Positions 1-5,111 are shown, counted from the stretch's first letter. The stretch is DNA of 5,111 nt from DAIRET01 sp036795455 (GCA_036795455.1 DAIRET010000194.1:1-5111); one strand, 5' to 3'. Program-made: numbers and translations. The notes: a model not told the origin generated them from the sequence alone.

Positions 1-39
1 CAATACGCACATAACCAGAACAGTATATAAAGTTTTCAT
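1..39 (-). CDS. Start of a putative exported protein (partial, 13 codons)
   Basis: Only the first 13 codons lie in the window; they read MKTLYTVLVMCVL. A Lys followed by an unbroken hydrophobic run is the usual beginning of a Sec signal peptide, and Cys11 could be a lipoprotein lipobox cysteine, though the residues after it are not visible. The start is well supported: AGGAG (45-49) sits five bases upstream of the ATG. The gene lies 183 bp downstream of the rRNA methyltransferase gene on the same strand, and a long inverted repeat covers its ribosome-binding site. Export is inferred; the function is unknown. Confidence 0.6.
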   Translation of the reverse strand, partial: MKTLYTVLVMCVL

Positions 40-45
40 GATAAC

Positions 46-98
46 TCCTAACAAAATTGTGAATCTTGGTTGCAAATACACACAATAAATTGTTAGGA
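46..98 (-). promoter_or_regulatory. Leader hairpin that would sequester the ribosome-binding site
   Basis: On the minus strand, TCCTAACAA (98-90) is perfectly complementary to TTGTTAGGA (54-46). Inside it, ATTGTG (86-81) pairs with CACAAT (61-56). The two helices, 9 and 6 bp, are separated by a 3-by-1 internal loop (87-89 and 55) and closed by a 19-nt loop (62-80). The 3' arm contains most of the AGGAG ribosome-binding site of the gene starting at 39, so the folded RNA would hide it and the 5' arm acts as an anti-Shine-Dalgarno strand. No U-run follows, so it is not an intrinsic terminator. A DNA operator is an alternative. A weak promoter-like TGTATTTG (73-80) lies in the loop; a transcript starting there would lack the 5' arm. 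Confidence 0.5.
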
Positions 99-103
99 AA
101 GTA

Positions 104-139
104 TTCGATTTACAATTACGGTATTATTAATAAATCGAA
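104..139. repeat. Inverted repeat, 9-bp perfect arms
   Basis: TTCGATTTA (104-112) and TAAATCGAA (131-139) are perfect reverse complements with an 18-bp spacer. The repeat lies between the methyltransferase stop and the hairpin at 46-98, only five bases from the latter. The stem has two G-C pairs and no U-run after it, so it is a poor terminator. It may be an operator or a second stem of a structured leader. A single repeat of this size can occur by chance in AT-rich DNA. Confidence 0.35.
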
Positions 140-222
140 GGTTTATTTCAAGTATAAGTGATGCTCGTTTCAGCCTCTATTTTCAATGCTTTCATGAATT
201 TTTCCGCAAGATGTTGAATTGT

Positions 223-1428
223 TTAATATTTCCTTAATAATGCAGCCATATAAAAACCGTCGAAGCCGTGTTTACACGGGGAGATATGCCGCTGATCAAT
301 CAACTCGAACTGTCCACCCATTGCAATAACAAATCTTTCAATTTGTCTTTCATTCTCCGAAGGGAAAATACTGCAGGTAGAATAGACTATTCTTCCACCA
401 GGTTTAACCATCAATGAATAATTCTGAAGTATTTGTTTTTGCAACTCAAGTAGGTTTTGGCAGATTTCCGGTGTTAGTTTCCATTTTGAATCGGGATTCC
501 TTTTAAGTACTCCCAAACCGGAACAAGGAACATCGAGCAAAACTCTATCGGCTGAATTCTTTAATCTTTTAATAACTTTTTTAGTACTAATCAATCTTGT
601 TTCAATTATATCGAGGTTATTTCTTCTTGCGCGTCCTTTTAATGTTCGCAACTTCCATTCATGAATATCGAGAGCAATAATCCTTCCTTTATTCTGCATC
701 AAAACGCCAAGGTGCATAGTTTTTCCGCCGGCCCCTGCACAAGCATCAATCACTCTCATTCCCGGTTCCACTTCAACAAATGGAGCAACTTGCTGCGATG
801 ATGCATCCTGTACTTCAAATAGTCCCGCTTTATAATTCTTTGAGTTAAAAACGTTTTGTCTTTCATTCAAGATAAGTGCTTCCGGGGCAAATTCCGTTTC
901 GGTAGTCTCAATTTTTTCTTCATGTAATAACTGTTGAAGGGACTTTTTTGAAACAGCAAAAGTATTTACTCTTAATATAACCGGGGCTTGTTGGTTTAAA
1001 GAATGAATCTCATCATCCCAGTTCTCTACACTATTTTCACCCATTTCATCAAGCCAATCCGGTATTGATTCCTTTACGGCTCTGATTGTATCGGCATCTT
1101 TATATCGCTTAAAAATGTTTGTTTTATCTACAGAATTGAATTCATCCCATGACGGGATTTCATTTCCTTTGATAATATGAAAAGCAGCAATGACTTCGTA
1201 TAAATCGTTTTTTGTTAATGATGGCTCTTTATCAAGGACAAACCACAATAACCTCCACCATCTAACAATTTCGTAGATTGTTTCCGCAACAAAGCGGCGG
1301 TCTCTTGCACCCCATTTTCTATTTTCTTCAAAAAGTCTTTTAATTAACCTGTCGGCATGTTTTCTTTCAGAAAAAATCTGGATAATTGATTCTGCAACTG
1401 CGTTCACCAGTACACGATGAAATAACAT
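223..1428 (-). CDS. rsmB: RsmB-type rRNA (cytosine-5)-methyltransferase
   Basis: This 401-residue protein belongs to the NOL1/NOP2/Sun RNA m5C methyltransferases. RsmB uses S-adenosylmethionine to methylate a cytosine of 16S rRNA (C967 in E. coli) in the cytoplasm. A short helical N-terminal NusB/RNA-binding-type region (about 1-130) contains RDRRFVAETIYEIVR. The RVNT segment (153-156) and EVQDASSQ (205-212) lead into the catalytic domain. Motif I is VIDACAGAGGKT (226-237), the acidic SAM-ribose residue is probably D254, motif IV is DVPCSG (299-304) with C302, and motif VI is YSTCSI (349-354). In this family the motif VI cysteine (C352) is the nucleophile and the motif IV cysteine helps product release. 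It ends near the usual family C-terminus and lacks the PUA-like extension of RsmF. The ATG follows TAGGAAATT. The upstream membrane-protein gene is 106 bp away on the same strand. The family is secure; the exact target cytosine is inferred. Confidence 0.9.
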   Translation of the reverse strand: MLFHRVLVNAVAESIIQIFSERKHADRLIKRLFEENRKWGARDRRFVAETIYEIVRWWRLLWFVLDKEPSLTKNDLYEVIAAFHIIKGNEIPSWDEFNSVDKTNIFKRYKDADTIRAVKESIPDWLDEMGENSVENWDDEIHSLNQQAPVILRVNTFAVSKKSLQQLLHEEKIETTETEFAPEALILNERQNVFNSKNYKAGLFEVQDASSQQVAPFVEVEPGMRVIDACAGAGGKTMHLGVLMQNKGRIIALDIHEWKLRTLKGRARRNNLDIIETRLISTKKVIKRLKNSADRVLLDVPCSGLGVLKRNPDSKWKLTPEICQNLLELQKQILQNYSLMVKPGGRIVYSTCSIFPSENERQIERFVIAMGGQFELIDQRHISPCKHGFDGFYMAALLRKY

Positions 1429-1534
1429 AATTTCCTATTTTTTTATTACGAAGATAAGTATTATCCATGTGTGAGAAAATATATTTAGAAATGTATCCGG
1501 TTAGAAGGAAGCAAAAGAAGACCGGTGGCTGTTC

Positions 1535-1882
1535 TTATCCTTTATAATAATAAGCTTTTTCTTGAGTGTTTTGATAAGAATTAATTGTATGATTTAAAAC
1601 CTGTATTCTTTTACTTGTTTCAAATCTGTGTGTGTCTATATTATTTGTGGGGGATGTATTGTGCTCTTTTACAATGTTATAGTTTTCAAAATTGTTGTTT
1701 ATTGGAGCGAGAGAAAGGTTAGGAACTATAAATCTTGGATCCACTAATTTTTTGTGTGATCTTTGAAGGTTTTTTCTTTTGTACCGGCTTACCAGAATAA
1801 TTGATAAAGACAATACTCCGAAGGCAATAACCACACCCAGTATCAACATCAGAATCATCTGAAATAAATTATTTAAATCCAT
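1535..1882 (-). CDS. Small single-pass membrane protein, unknown function
   Basis: I do not recognise this 115-residue protein. Residues 7-31 form one strongly hydrophobic segment, followed at once by a basic patch (RYKRKNLQRSHKK, 33-45). By the positive-inside rule this gives a short N-terminus outside and a tail of about 83 residues in the cytoplasm. The tail is polar and rich in Asn, Thr and Ser, with a VDPRFIVPNLSLAP segment (47-60), and ends in Tyr-Tyr-Tyr-Lys-Gly. No catalytic or metal-binding motif is visible. AAGG (1891-1894) lies eight bases before the ATG and is a weak ribosome-binding site. A TAATTTTG promoter element and an FNR-like box lie upstream at spacing that makes sense for a regulated promoter, which supports a real gene. 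It may be co-transcribed with the methyltransferase gene 106 bp downstream. Confidence 0.65.
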   Translation of the reverse strand: MDLNNLFQMILMLILGVVIAFGVLSLSIILVSRYKRKNLQRSHKKLVDPRFIVPNLSLAPINNNFENYNIVKEHNTSPTNNIDTHRFETSKRIQVLNHTINSYQNTQEKAYYYKG

Positions 1883-1904
1883 CTACAAAACCTTTTTTCC
1901 GTAA

Positions 1905-1912
1905 CAAAATTA
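1905..1912 (-). promoter_or_regulatory. TAnnTTTG promoter -7 element for the membrane-protein gene
   Basis: On the minus strand this reads TAATTTTG, an exact match to the Bacteroidota-type -7 consensus TAnnTTTG. It lies 22 bases before the ATG at 1882, giving a predicted start near 1900 and a leader of roughly 18-20 nt. No good -33 TTTG is visible upstream, which fits a promoter that depends on an activator such as the one that might bind at 1935-1948. The start site is inferred. Confidence 0.45.
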
Positions 1913-1934
1913 CTAAAATCGAGAGAGTGATATT

Positions 1935-1948
1935 TTGATATAAATCAC
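1935..1948. promoter_or_regulatory. Crp/Fnr-family (FNR-like) binding site
   Basis: TTGAT-ATAA-ATCAC matches the FNR consensus TTGAT-N4-ATCAA at nine of ten specified bases. Its centre (1941/1942) is about 40-42 bp upstream of the start predicted from the TAATTTTG element, the classic position for class II activation by Crp/Fnr proteins. It overlaps the longer dyad AGTGAT-N12-ATCACT (1926-1949), so a different operator is possible. The regulator is not in the window. Confidence 0.4.
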
Positions 1949-1976
1949 TTCCGATATTTTTATTTTAACACCATTC

Positions 1977-2002
1977 ACGGTATGTAAAATCTTCAATACC
2001 GT
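1977..2002. repeat. Inverted repeat ACGGTAT-N12-ATACCGT
   Basis: Two perfect 7-bp arms (1977-1983 and 1996-2002) flank a 12-bp spacer in the divergent region, about 95 bp from one start codon and 310 bp from the other. The 12-bp spacer equals that of the AGTGAT dyad at 1926-1949, though the arm sequences differ. It could be an operator. No T-run follows that would make it a terminator. Confidence 0.3.
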
Positions 2003-2082
2003 TTCTTAACAGTTTTAAAACGGAAATAATTCCCTAAAAAAACAGAAGTCGTTTTTTTAAGAATAAAACTAACAACGACGAC

Positions 2083-2214
2083 TTGTCCATACTTGAAAAA
2101 TCAACGCCTTCACCTATATTTGATTATATCGGCAGTGTTTCCTCTGCAAAGAAAATTTATATCTGGCTTCATTATTATATGAATGGTAAGAAATATGTAC
2201 CGGATTTTTCTTAA
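2083..2214 (+). CDS. Doubtful small open frame or gene remnant
   Basis: From a possible TTG start at 2083 the frame runs 43 codons to TAA at 2212-2214; it is open from the stop at 2035. The translation includes IFDYIGSVSSAKK and the aromatic-rich IWLHYYMNGKKY, with codon use similar to the neighbouring genes. There is no ATG near the beginning and no ribosome-binding site before the TTG. Upstream of the stop at 2035 the same frame stays open back to about 1969. It may be the decayed 3' end of a gene or a chance open frame. I recognise no family. Confidence 0.15.
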   Translation: MSILEKSTPSPIFDYIGSVSSAKKIYIWLHYYMNGKKYVPDFS

Positions 2215-2269
2215 GTTTTACCGTAAAATATTTAAATAATTGAATAAAGCTATTTAGGGGCGAATTAAT

Positions 2270-2277
2270 TAAATTTG
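2270..2277 (+). promoter_or_regulatory. TAnnTTTG promoter -7 element for tldD-pmbA
   Basis: TAAATTTG matches the Bacteroidota-type -7 consensus TAnnTTTG exactly and lies 34 bases before the tldD ATG, giving a predicted leader of about 30 nt. No TTTG at the normal -33 spacing is evident; the nearest TTG (2240-2242) is 27 bp away, which is too far. The element sits inside an imperfect dyad, GCGAATT (2260-2266) against AATTTGC (2272-2278), that a repressor could use. Confidence 0.4.
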
Positions 2278-2300
2278 CAACAAAAACTAAATCAACTCTT

Positions 2301-2307
2301 TAGGAGG
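2301..2307 (+). promoter_or_regulatory. Ribosome-binding site of tldD
   Basis: TAGGAGG, close to a full Shine-Dalgarno sequence, ends four bases before the ATG at 2312. It fixes the start of the long, signal-bearing form of TldD. Confidence 0.8.
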
Positions 2308-2311
2308 TAGT

Positions 2312-3862
2312 ATGGCTCAAAAAATTTCGAGAAGAAAATTTATAGAAAACAGTTCAAAGGGACTTGCTGCCGCTGCGTTTATCCCCTACTTTTTAGGTGG
2401 TGATATTACAAAAGCGTTCGGCATGAAAACAGGAGTAGATATGAAACTTGAGGATTATTACAACCATTTCGGGGTATCTGAAAAAATAATACAGGAGATT
2501 ATTTCCGAAGCATTATCACACGGAGGCGATTACTGCGACCTTTATTTCCAGCATGCGATTAGTAATTACATAGGACTTGAAGACAAAGCAGTAAATAGAG
2601 CTTACTCAGACATTTCTTTCGGTGTTGGTATACGGGTACTCAAAGGAGATCAAACAGGCTACTCATTTACCGAGGAAATTACACCAAAAGCAATGAAATT
2701 AGCGGCACAAACCGCCGCCAATATTGCCAGCTCCTCTAAAAAGGTTAGCCCGGTTGAATTAAAGTTGAGAAAAACGCCGGACTATTATCCAATTCAAACT
2801 CCCTGGGAAAGCATTTCGATTGATAAAAAAATCCCTTACTTACAAACAATAAACGATAAAGTTTTTGCAGAAGATTCAAGGGTTATAAAATCGAACATCT
2901 GGTTCACAAACGAAACTTCATACATTTTAATTGTTACATCGGAAGGTGTTGTTGCTTACGATAATCAGCCGATGGGACAAATATCTGTTTCAGTAACTGC
3001 AGAGAAGGATGGAAAACGGGAACAAAATTACTTCGACCTTTCAGGGAGAAGAGGAATCGAATTCTTTACGCCGGCAAATATCGATAGGCTTGCAAAAGAA
3101 TCCGTTAAAAGAACAATAGCTTTATTCGATGCAGTAAAACCTGAAGCCGGTGAAATGGAAGTAGTGCTTGCAGCAGGAAGTTCAGGAATTTTATTACACG
3201 AAGCTATCGGGCATGGAATGGAAGCGGATTTTAACAGGAAAGATGTTTCTATCTTTGCAGACAAAATTAATAAACCGGTTGCAGAAAAATTTGTCTCTAT
3301 TGTAGATGATGCTACTAATCCGAATATTCGGGGTTCAATCAATATCGATGATGAAGGAAATCCGACCGAATGCACTTACCTGGTTGAAAATGGGATTTTA
3401 AAAAGCTACCTGCATGATAGAATTTCCGCACAGCATTACAAAGTAAAACCAACCGGTAACGGAAGAAGAGAATCATTCAGGCATATGCCTCAACCAAGAA
3501 TGAGAAATACTTATATGCTTCCCGGACCTCATAAAAAAGAAGAAATAATCGCAAGCGTTAAAAAAGGTATCTTCGCAGAAGCTTTCACTAACGGACAGGT
3601 GTTTATTGGAGCAGGCGACTTCACTTTTTATGTTAAATCAGGATTTTTAATTGAAGATGGAAAACTCACAAAACCGATTAAAGATGTAAATATAATCGGT
3701 AATGGACCGCAAGTACTAAAAGATATAGTAATGGTTGCAGATGACATGGAAATGGCTGAAGGCGGCTGGACATGCGGTAAAAACGGACAGGGTGTCCCGG
3801 TATCTATGGGACTGCCTACGGTTAAGGTTTCAAAAATCACCGTCGGCGGTGTGAAATCTTAA
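2312..3862 (+). CDS. tldD: TldD zinc metalloprotease with Tat signal peptide
   Basis: TldD is the catalytic half of the TldD/TldE heterodimer, which cleaves unfolded or modified peptides; in E. coli it matures microcin B17 and degrades CcdA. The 516 residues open with a twin-arginine signal: SRRKFI (6-11), a hydrophobic stretch (about 18-30) and a possible cleavage site after AFG (35-37). The N-terminal domain follows, with DLYFQ (76-80) and GVGIRVLKGDQTGYS (104-118). The C-terminal protease domain carries HEAIGH (296-301), an HExxxH zinc motif, and C488 in GGWTCG, the expected third zinc ligand. E. coli TldD is about 480 residues, so the excess is essentially the signal. This implies export across the inner membrane, unlike the cytoplasmic E. 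coli enzyme. The partner gene begins 65 bp downstream. Met44 (2441) has its own AGGAG and could start a 473-residue leaderless form that keeps the whole enzyme. The family call is secure; the substrate is unknown. Confidence 0.95.
   Translation: MAQKISRRKFIENSSKGLAAAAFIPYFLGGDITKAFGMKTGVDMKLEDYYNHFGVSEKIIQEIISEALSHGGDYCDLYFQHAISNYIGLEDKAVNRAYSDISFGVGIRVLKGDQTGYSFTEEITPKAMKLAAQTAANIASSSKKVSPVELKLRKTPDYYPIQTPWESISIDKKIPYLQTINDKVFAEDSRVIKSNIWFTNETSYILIVTSEGVVAYDNQPMGQISVSVTAEKDGKREQNYFDLSGRRGIEFFTPANIDRLAKESVKRTIALFDAVKPEAGEMEVVLAAGSSGILLHEAIGHGMEADFNRKDVSIFADKINKPVAEKFVSIVDDATNPNIRGSINIDDEGNPTECTYLVENGILKSYLHDRISAQHYKVKPTGNGRRESFRHMPQPRMRNTYMLPGPHKKEEIIASVKKGIFAEAFTNGQVFIGAGDFTFYVKSGFLIEDGKLTKPIKDVNIIGNGPQVLKDIVMVADDMEMAEGGWTCGKNGQGVPVSMGLPTVKVSKITVGGVKS
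2431..2435 (+). promoter_or_regulatory. Possible internal ribosome-binding site in tldD
   Basis: AGGAG lies five bases before the in-frame ATG at 2441-2443 (Met44), just past the signal peptide. Initiation here would make a TldD of 473 residues without the Tat signal but with all conserved domains. The AGGAG falls in the codons for Thr-Gly-Val, so it may be incidental. Confidence 0.35.
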
Positions 3863-3868
3863 TTGAAA

Positions 3869-3931
3869 ATGTTGAACGTGAGAATAGAAATCAATTTTAA
3901 CAATTTTAATCCAGATGGAGAAAGAAAATGA
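3869..3931 (+). CDS. Possible 20-codon ORF bridging tldD and pmbA
   Basis: An ATG seven bases after the tldD stop opens a 20-codon frame (beginning MLNVRIEINF) that spans nearly the whole gap. It ends in a TGA that overlaps the pmbA ATG as ATGA. This arrangement is typical of translational coupling and would carry ribosomes from tldD to pmbA. No clear ribosome-binding site precedes it, and a 20-codon open frame in AT-rich DNA is easily accidental. Confidence 0.15.
   Translation: MLNVRIEINFNNFNPDGERK
3917..3920 (+). promoter_or_regulatory. Ribosome-binding site of pmbA
   Basis: GGAG, seven bases before the ATG at 3928, supports that start. An in-frame TAA at 3907-3909 rules out any longer N-terminus that could hold a signal peptide. 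Confidence 0.65.
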
Positions 3932-5111
3932 AAAATAAAGATAGAATGCAATTAGCGGAATGGGCTGTTGAATATGCTGCAAAATGCGGAGCCGCCCAAT
4001 CTTCCGTTGCAATTTCAAATTCAAGAAATATTGAAATAGAGTTCCGTGATAAAAAACTGGAGAAACTTAAAGAGTCGACTCAAAACTCGCTCTCCTTACA
4101 GGTGTTCACACAAAAACGGTATTCAGGTCATTCAACAAACGATTTGAGAAAAGAAGAGTTGAAAAAATTTGTTGAAGAAGCAGTAGCTGCAACAAAGTAT
4201 CTTTCCGAAGATGAATTCAGATCGTTACCGGACTCAAAGTATTATCCAACCGAAGAAGACCTTAACCGCGATTTGAAGTTAATGGACAACTCATACGAAA
4301 AAGTAAATTCTGAAAACCGTGTTAAAATGGCGTCTGAAATAGAAGAAGCCGCAATGTCCGTCAGCGATTTGATAATATCCGCTACTGCCGGTTATTACGA
4401 TTCATATTACGAAACAACAAGAGTTCATAGTAACGGGTTGAAAGCTGAAACAAGCGGAACAAGTTTTTCCGCCGGAGCCGAAGTTACCGTAAAAGATAAA
4501 GACGGCGGAAGACCGGAAGATTGGTTTTATGCCGGTACCAGATTTGTCAATGAACTCCCCTCACCCGAAATACTCGGTAAAACTGCAGCTAAAAGAGCAT
4601 TACAGAAAATCGGGCAGAAGAAGATCGAATCGGGCAACTATGTTATGCTTGTTGAAAACCGCACAAGCAGCCGGCTGCTTTCTTTATTCAACCAGGCAAT
4701 GAGTGCAAGAGCAATTCAACAGAAGAGTTCATTCCTTGATGGTATGCTCGGTAAAAAAATTGCACACGAAAAATTAACCGTAATTGATAATCCATTCCTC
4801 GAAAAAGGCTTGGGTTCAAGATGCTTTGACGGTGAAGGAATAGCTGCAAAGAAAAGAACCGTAATCGACAAAGGAATTTTAAAAACTTATTATATCGATT
4901 ATTACTACGGTAAAAAACTTGGGTGGGAACCAACGTCAGGTTCTGCTTCCAATATTTTGCTTGAGTATGGAACAAAATCATTTGAACAAATGCTGAAAGA
5001 ACTTGACAGAGCTATTGTTGTAAACGGTTTTATAGGCGGGAATTCAAATTCAACAACCGGTGATTTTTCATTCGGTATCGTAGGATTGCTCGTTGAAAAG
5101 GGTGAAATAGT
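3928..5111 (+). CDS. pmbA: TldE/PmbA protein, non-catalytic TldD partner (3' end cut off)
   Basis: The window holds 394 complete codons of this TldD/PmbA family protein; family members are about 450 residues, so roughly 50-60 are missing. TldE pairs with TldD and helps form the substrate channel but binds no zinc. Where TldD has HExxxH, this protein has ENRTSSRLLSLF (243-254), without histidine. Typical PmbA blocks follow: SFLDGMLGKKI (268-278), FDGEGI (300-305), GILKTYYIDYYYGKKLG (316-332) and TTGDFSFGIVG (376-386). SNG (168-170) in the central part is also usual. The start at MKNKDRMQLAEW is fixed by GGAG and an upstream in-frame stop. The N-terminus is polar, so there is no Sec or Tat signal, in contrast to the TldD encoded 65 bp upstream. 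No terminator or good promoter lies between the genes, so they are probably one operon. The family and the non-catalytic role are well supported. Confidence 0.93.
   Translation, partial: MKNKDRMQLAEWAVEYAAKCGAAQSSVAISNSRNIEIEFRDKKLEKLKESTQNSLSLQVFTQKRYSGHSTNDLRKEELKKFVEEAVAATKYLSEDEFRSLPDSKYYPTEEDLNRDLKLMDNSYEKVNSENRVKMASEIEEAAMSVSDLIISATAGYYDSYYETTRVHSNGLKAETSGTSFSAGAEVTVKDKDGGRPEDWFYAGTRFVNELPSPEILGKTAAKRALQKIGQKKIESGNYVMLVENRTSSRLLSLFNQAMSARAIQQKSSFLDGMLGKKIAHEKLTVIDNPFLEKGLGSRCFDGEGIAAKKRTVIDKGILKTYYIDYYYGKKLGWEPTSGSASNILLEYGTKSFEQMLKELDRAIVVNGFIGGNSNSTTGDFSFGIVGLLVEKGEI

Larger units (their letters stand above)
1883..2311. other. Divergent intergenic region, 429 bp
   Basis: This stretch separates the leftward membrane-protein gene from the rightward tldD. 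It holds promoter-like elements facing each way (1905-1912 and 2270-2277), an FNR-like box (1935-1948) inside a wider dyad AGTGAT-N12-ATCACT (1926-1949), a second dyad (1977-2002), and an open frame ending at 2214. A 7-bp complementarity (AAGTCGT 2046-2052 with ACGACTT 2078-2084) is present but weak. No confident gene, terminator or structured RNA was identified. Confidence 0.6.

Noticed and set aside
148..222. In-frame extension of the methyltransferase past its TAA, 24 codons to a TGA
   Set aside because: The protein already ends at the usual family C-terminus (GFDGFYMAALLRKY), and 24 stop-free codons are common by chance. The internal 15-codon ATG frame lacks a good ribosome-binding site.
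1497..1525. CCGGT/ACCGG arms between the membrane-protein and methyltransferase genes as a terminator
   Set aside because: Only 5 bp with a 19-nt loop and no T-run after it on the minus strand.
2046..2084. 7-bp complementary arms AAGTCGT/ACGACTT as a terminator or structured RNA
   Set aside because: A long 25-nt loop, short stem and T-run in the wrong place make it a likely chance match.
2037..2093. Minus-strand frame of about 18 codons starting MDKSSLL
   Set aside because: Very short, no ribosome-binding site at a proper distance, and it ends in an A/T homopolymer stretch.
3028..3375. Minus-strand open frame of 115 codons opposite tldD
   Set aside because: It lies wholly inside the secure tldD gene, is Ser/Ile-rich as expected of a reverse-frame shadow, and has no domain or ribosome-binding site.
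3628..4024. Two minus-strand open frames (3628-3840 and 3830-4024)
   Set aside because: Both are antisense to the ends of tldD and pmbA, with low-complexity composition and no initiation signal.
4688..4981. Minus-strand open frame of 97 codons opposite pmbA
   Set aside because: It is antisense to conserved PmbA motifs; its Phe/Leu/Arg-rich composition is a by-product of the coding strand.

Overview
The window is AT-rich chromosomal DNA that reads as an ordinary housekeeping region of a free-living bacterium, most likely from the Bacteroidota/Chlorobi/Ignavibacteria side of the FCB group. The clues are exact TAnnTTTG promoter -7 elements (TAATTTTG at 1905-1912 on the minus strand, TAAATTTG at 2270-2277 on the plus strand) and a twin-arginine signal on TldD. 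Clear Shine-Dalgarno sequences precede several genes. True Bacteroidetes tend to lack these, so I lean towards an Ignavibacteria-like lineage. This placement is inference; there is no rRNA or other taxonomic marker here.

Layout. The left half (1-1882) is a leftward block: a 115-codon gene for a small single-pass membrane protein (1535-1882), an RsmB-type 16S rRNA m5C methyltransferase (223-1428), and the first 13 codons of a gene that starts like an exported protein (1-39). The 183-bp gap before that last gene holds two adjacent inverted repeats. One of them would pair the ribosome-binding site of the last gene into a hairpin. A 429-bp divergent region (1883-2311) separates this block from a rightward pair, tldD (2312-3862) and pmbA/tldE (3928 to the right edge, cut off). 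The divergent region carries promoter-like elements facing both ways, an FNR-like box, a second dyad, and a short open frame of doubtful status.

How the genes work together. TldD and TldE/PmbA form a heterodimeric zinc protease. TldD supplies the HExxxH and Cys zinc site, and TldE lacks it. Here the two are adjacent and probably co-transcribed. The notable point is localisation: TldD begins with a Tat signal peptide, while TldE has none and cannot gain one, because an in-frame stop lies just upstream of its start. An AGGAG-ATG pair inside tldD, right after the signal peptide (2431-2443), could give a second, leaderless TldD. That would supply both an exported and a cytoplasmic enzyme from one gene. 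I saw no tRNA, rRNA, CRISPR array, insertion sequence or phage gene.
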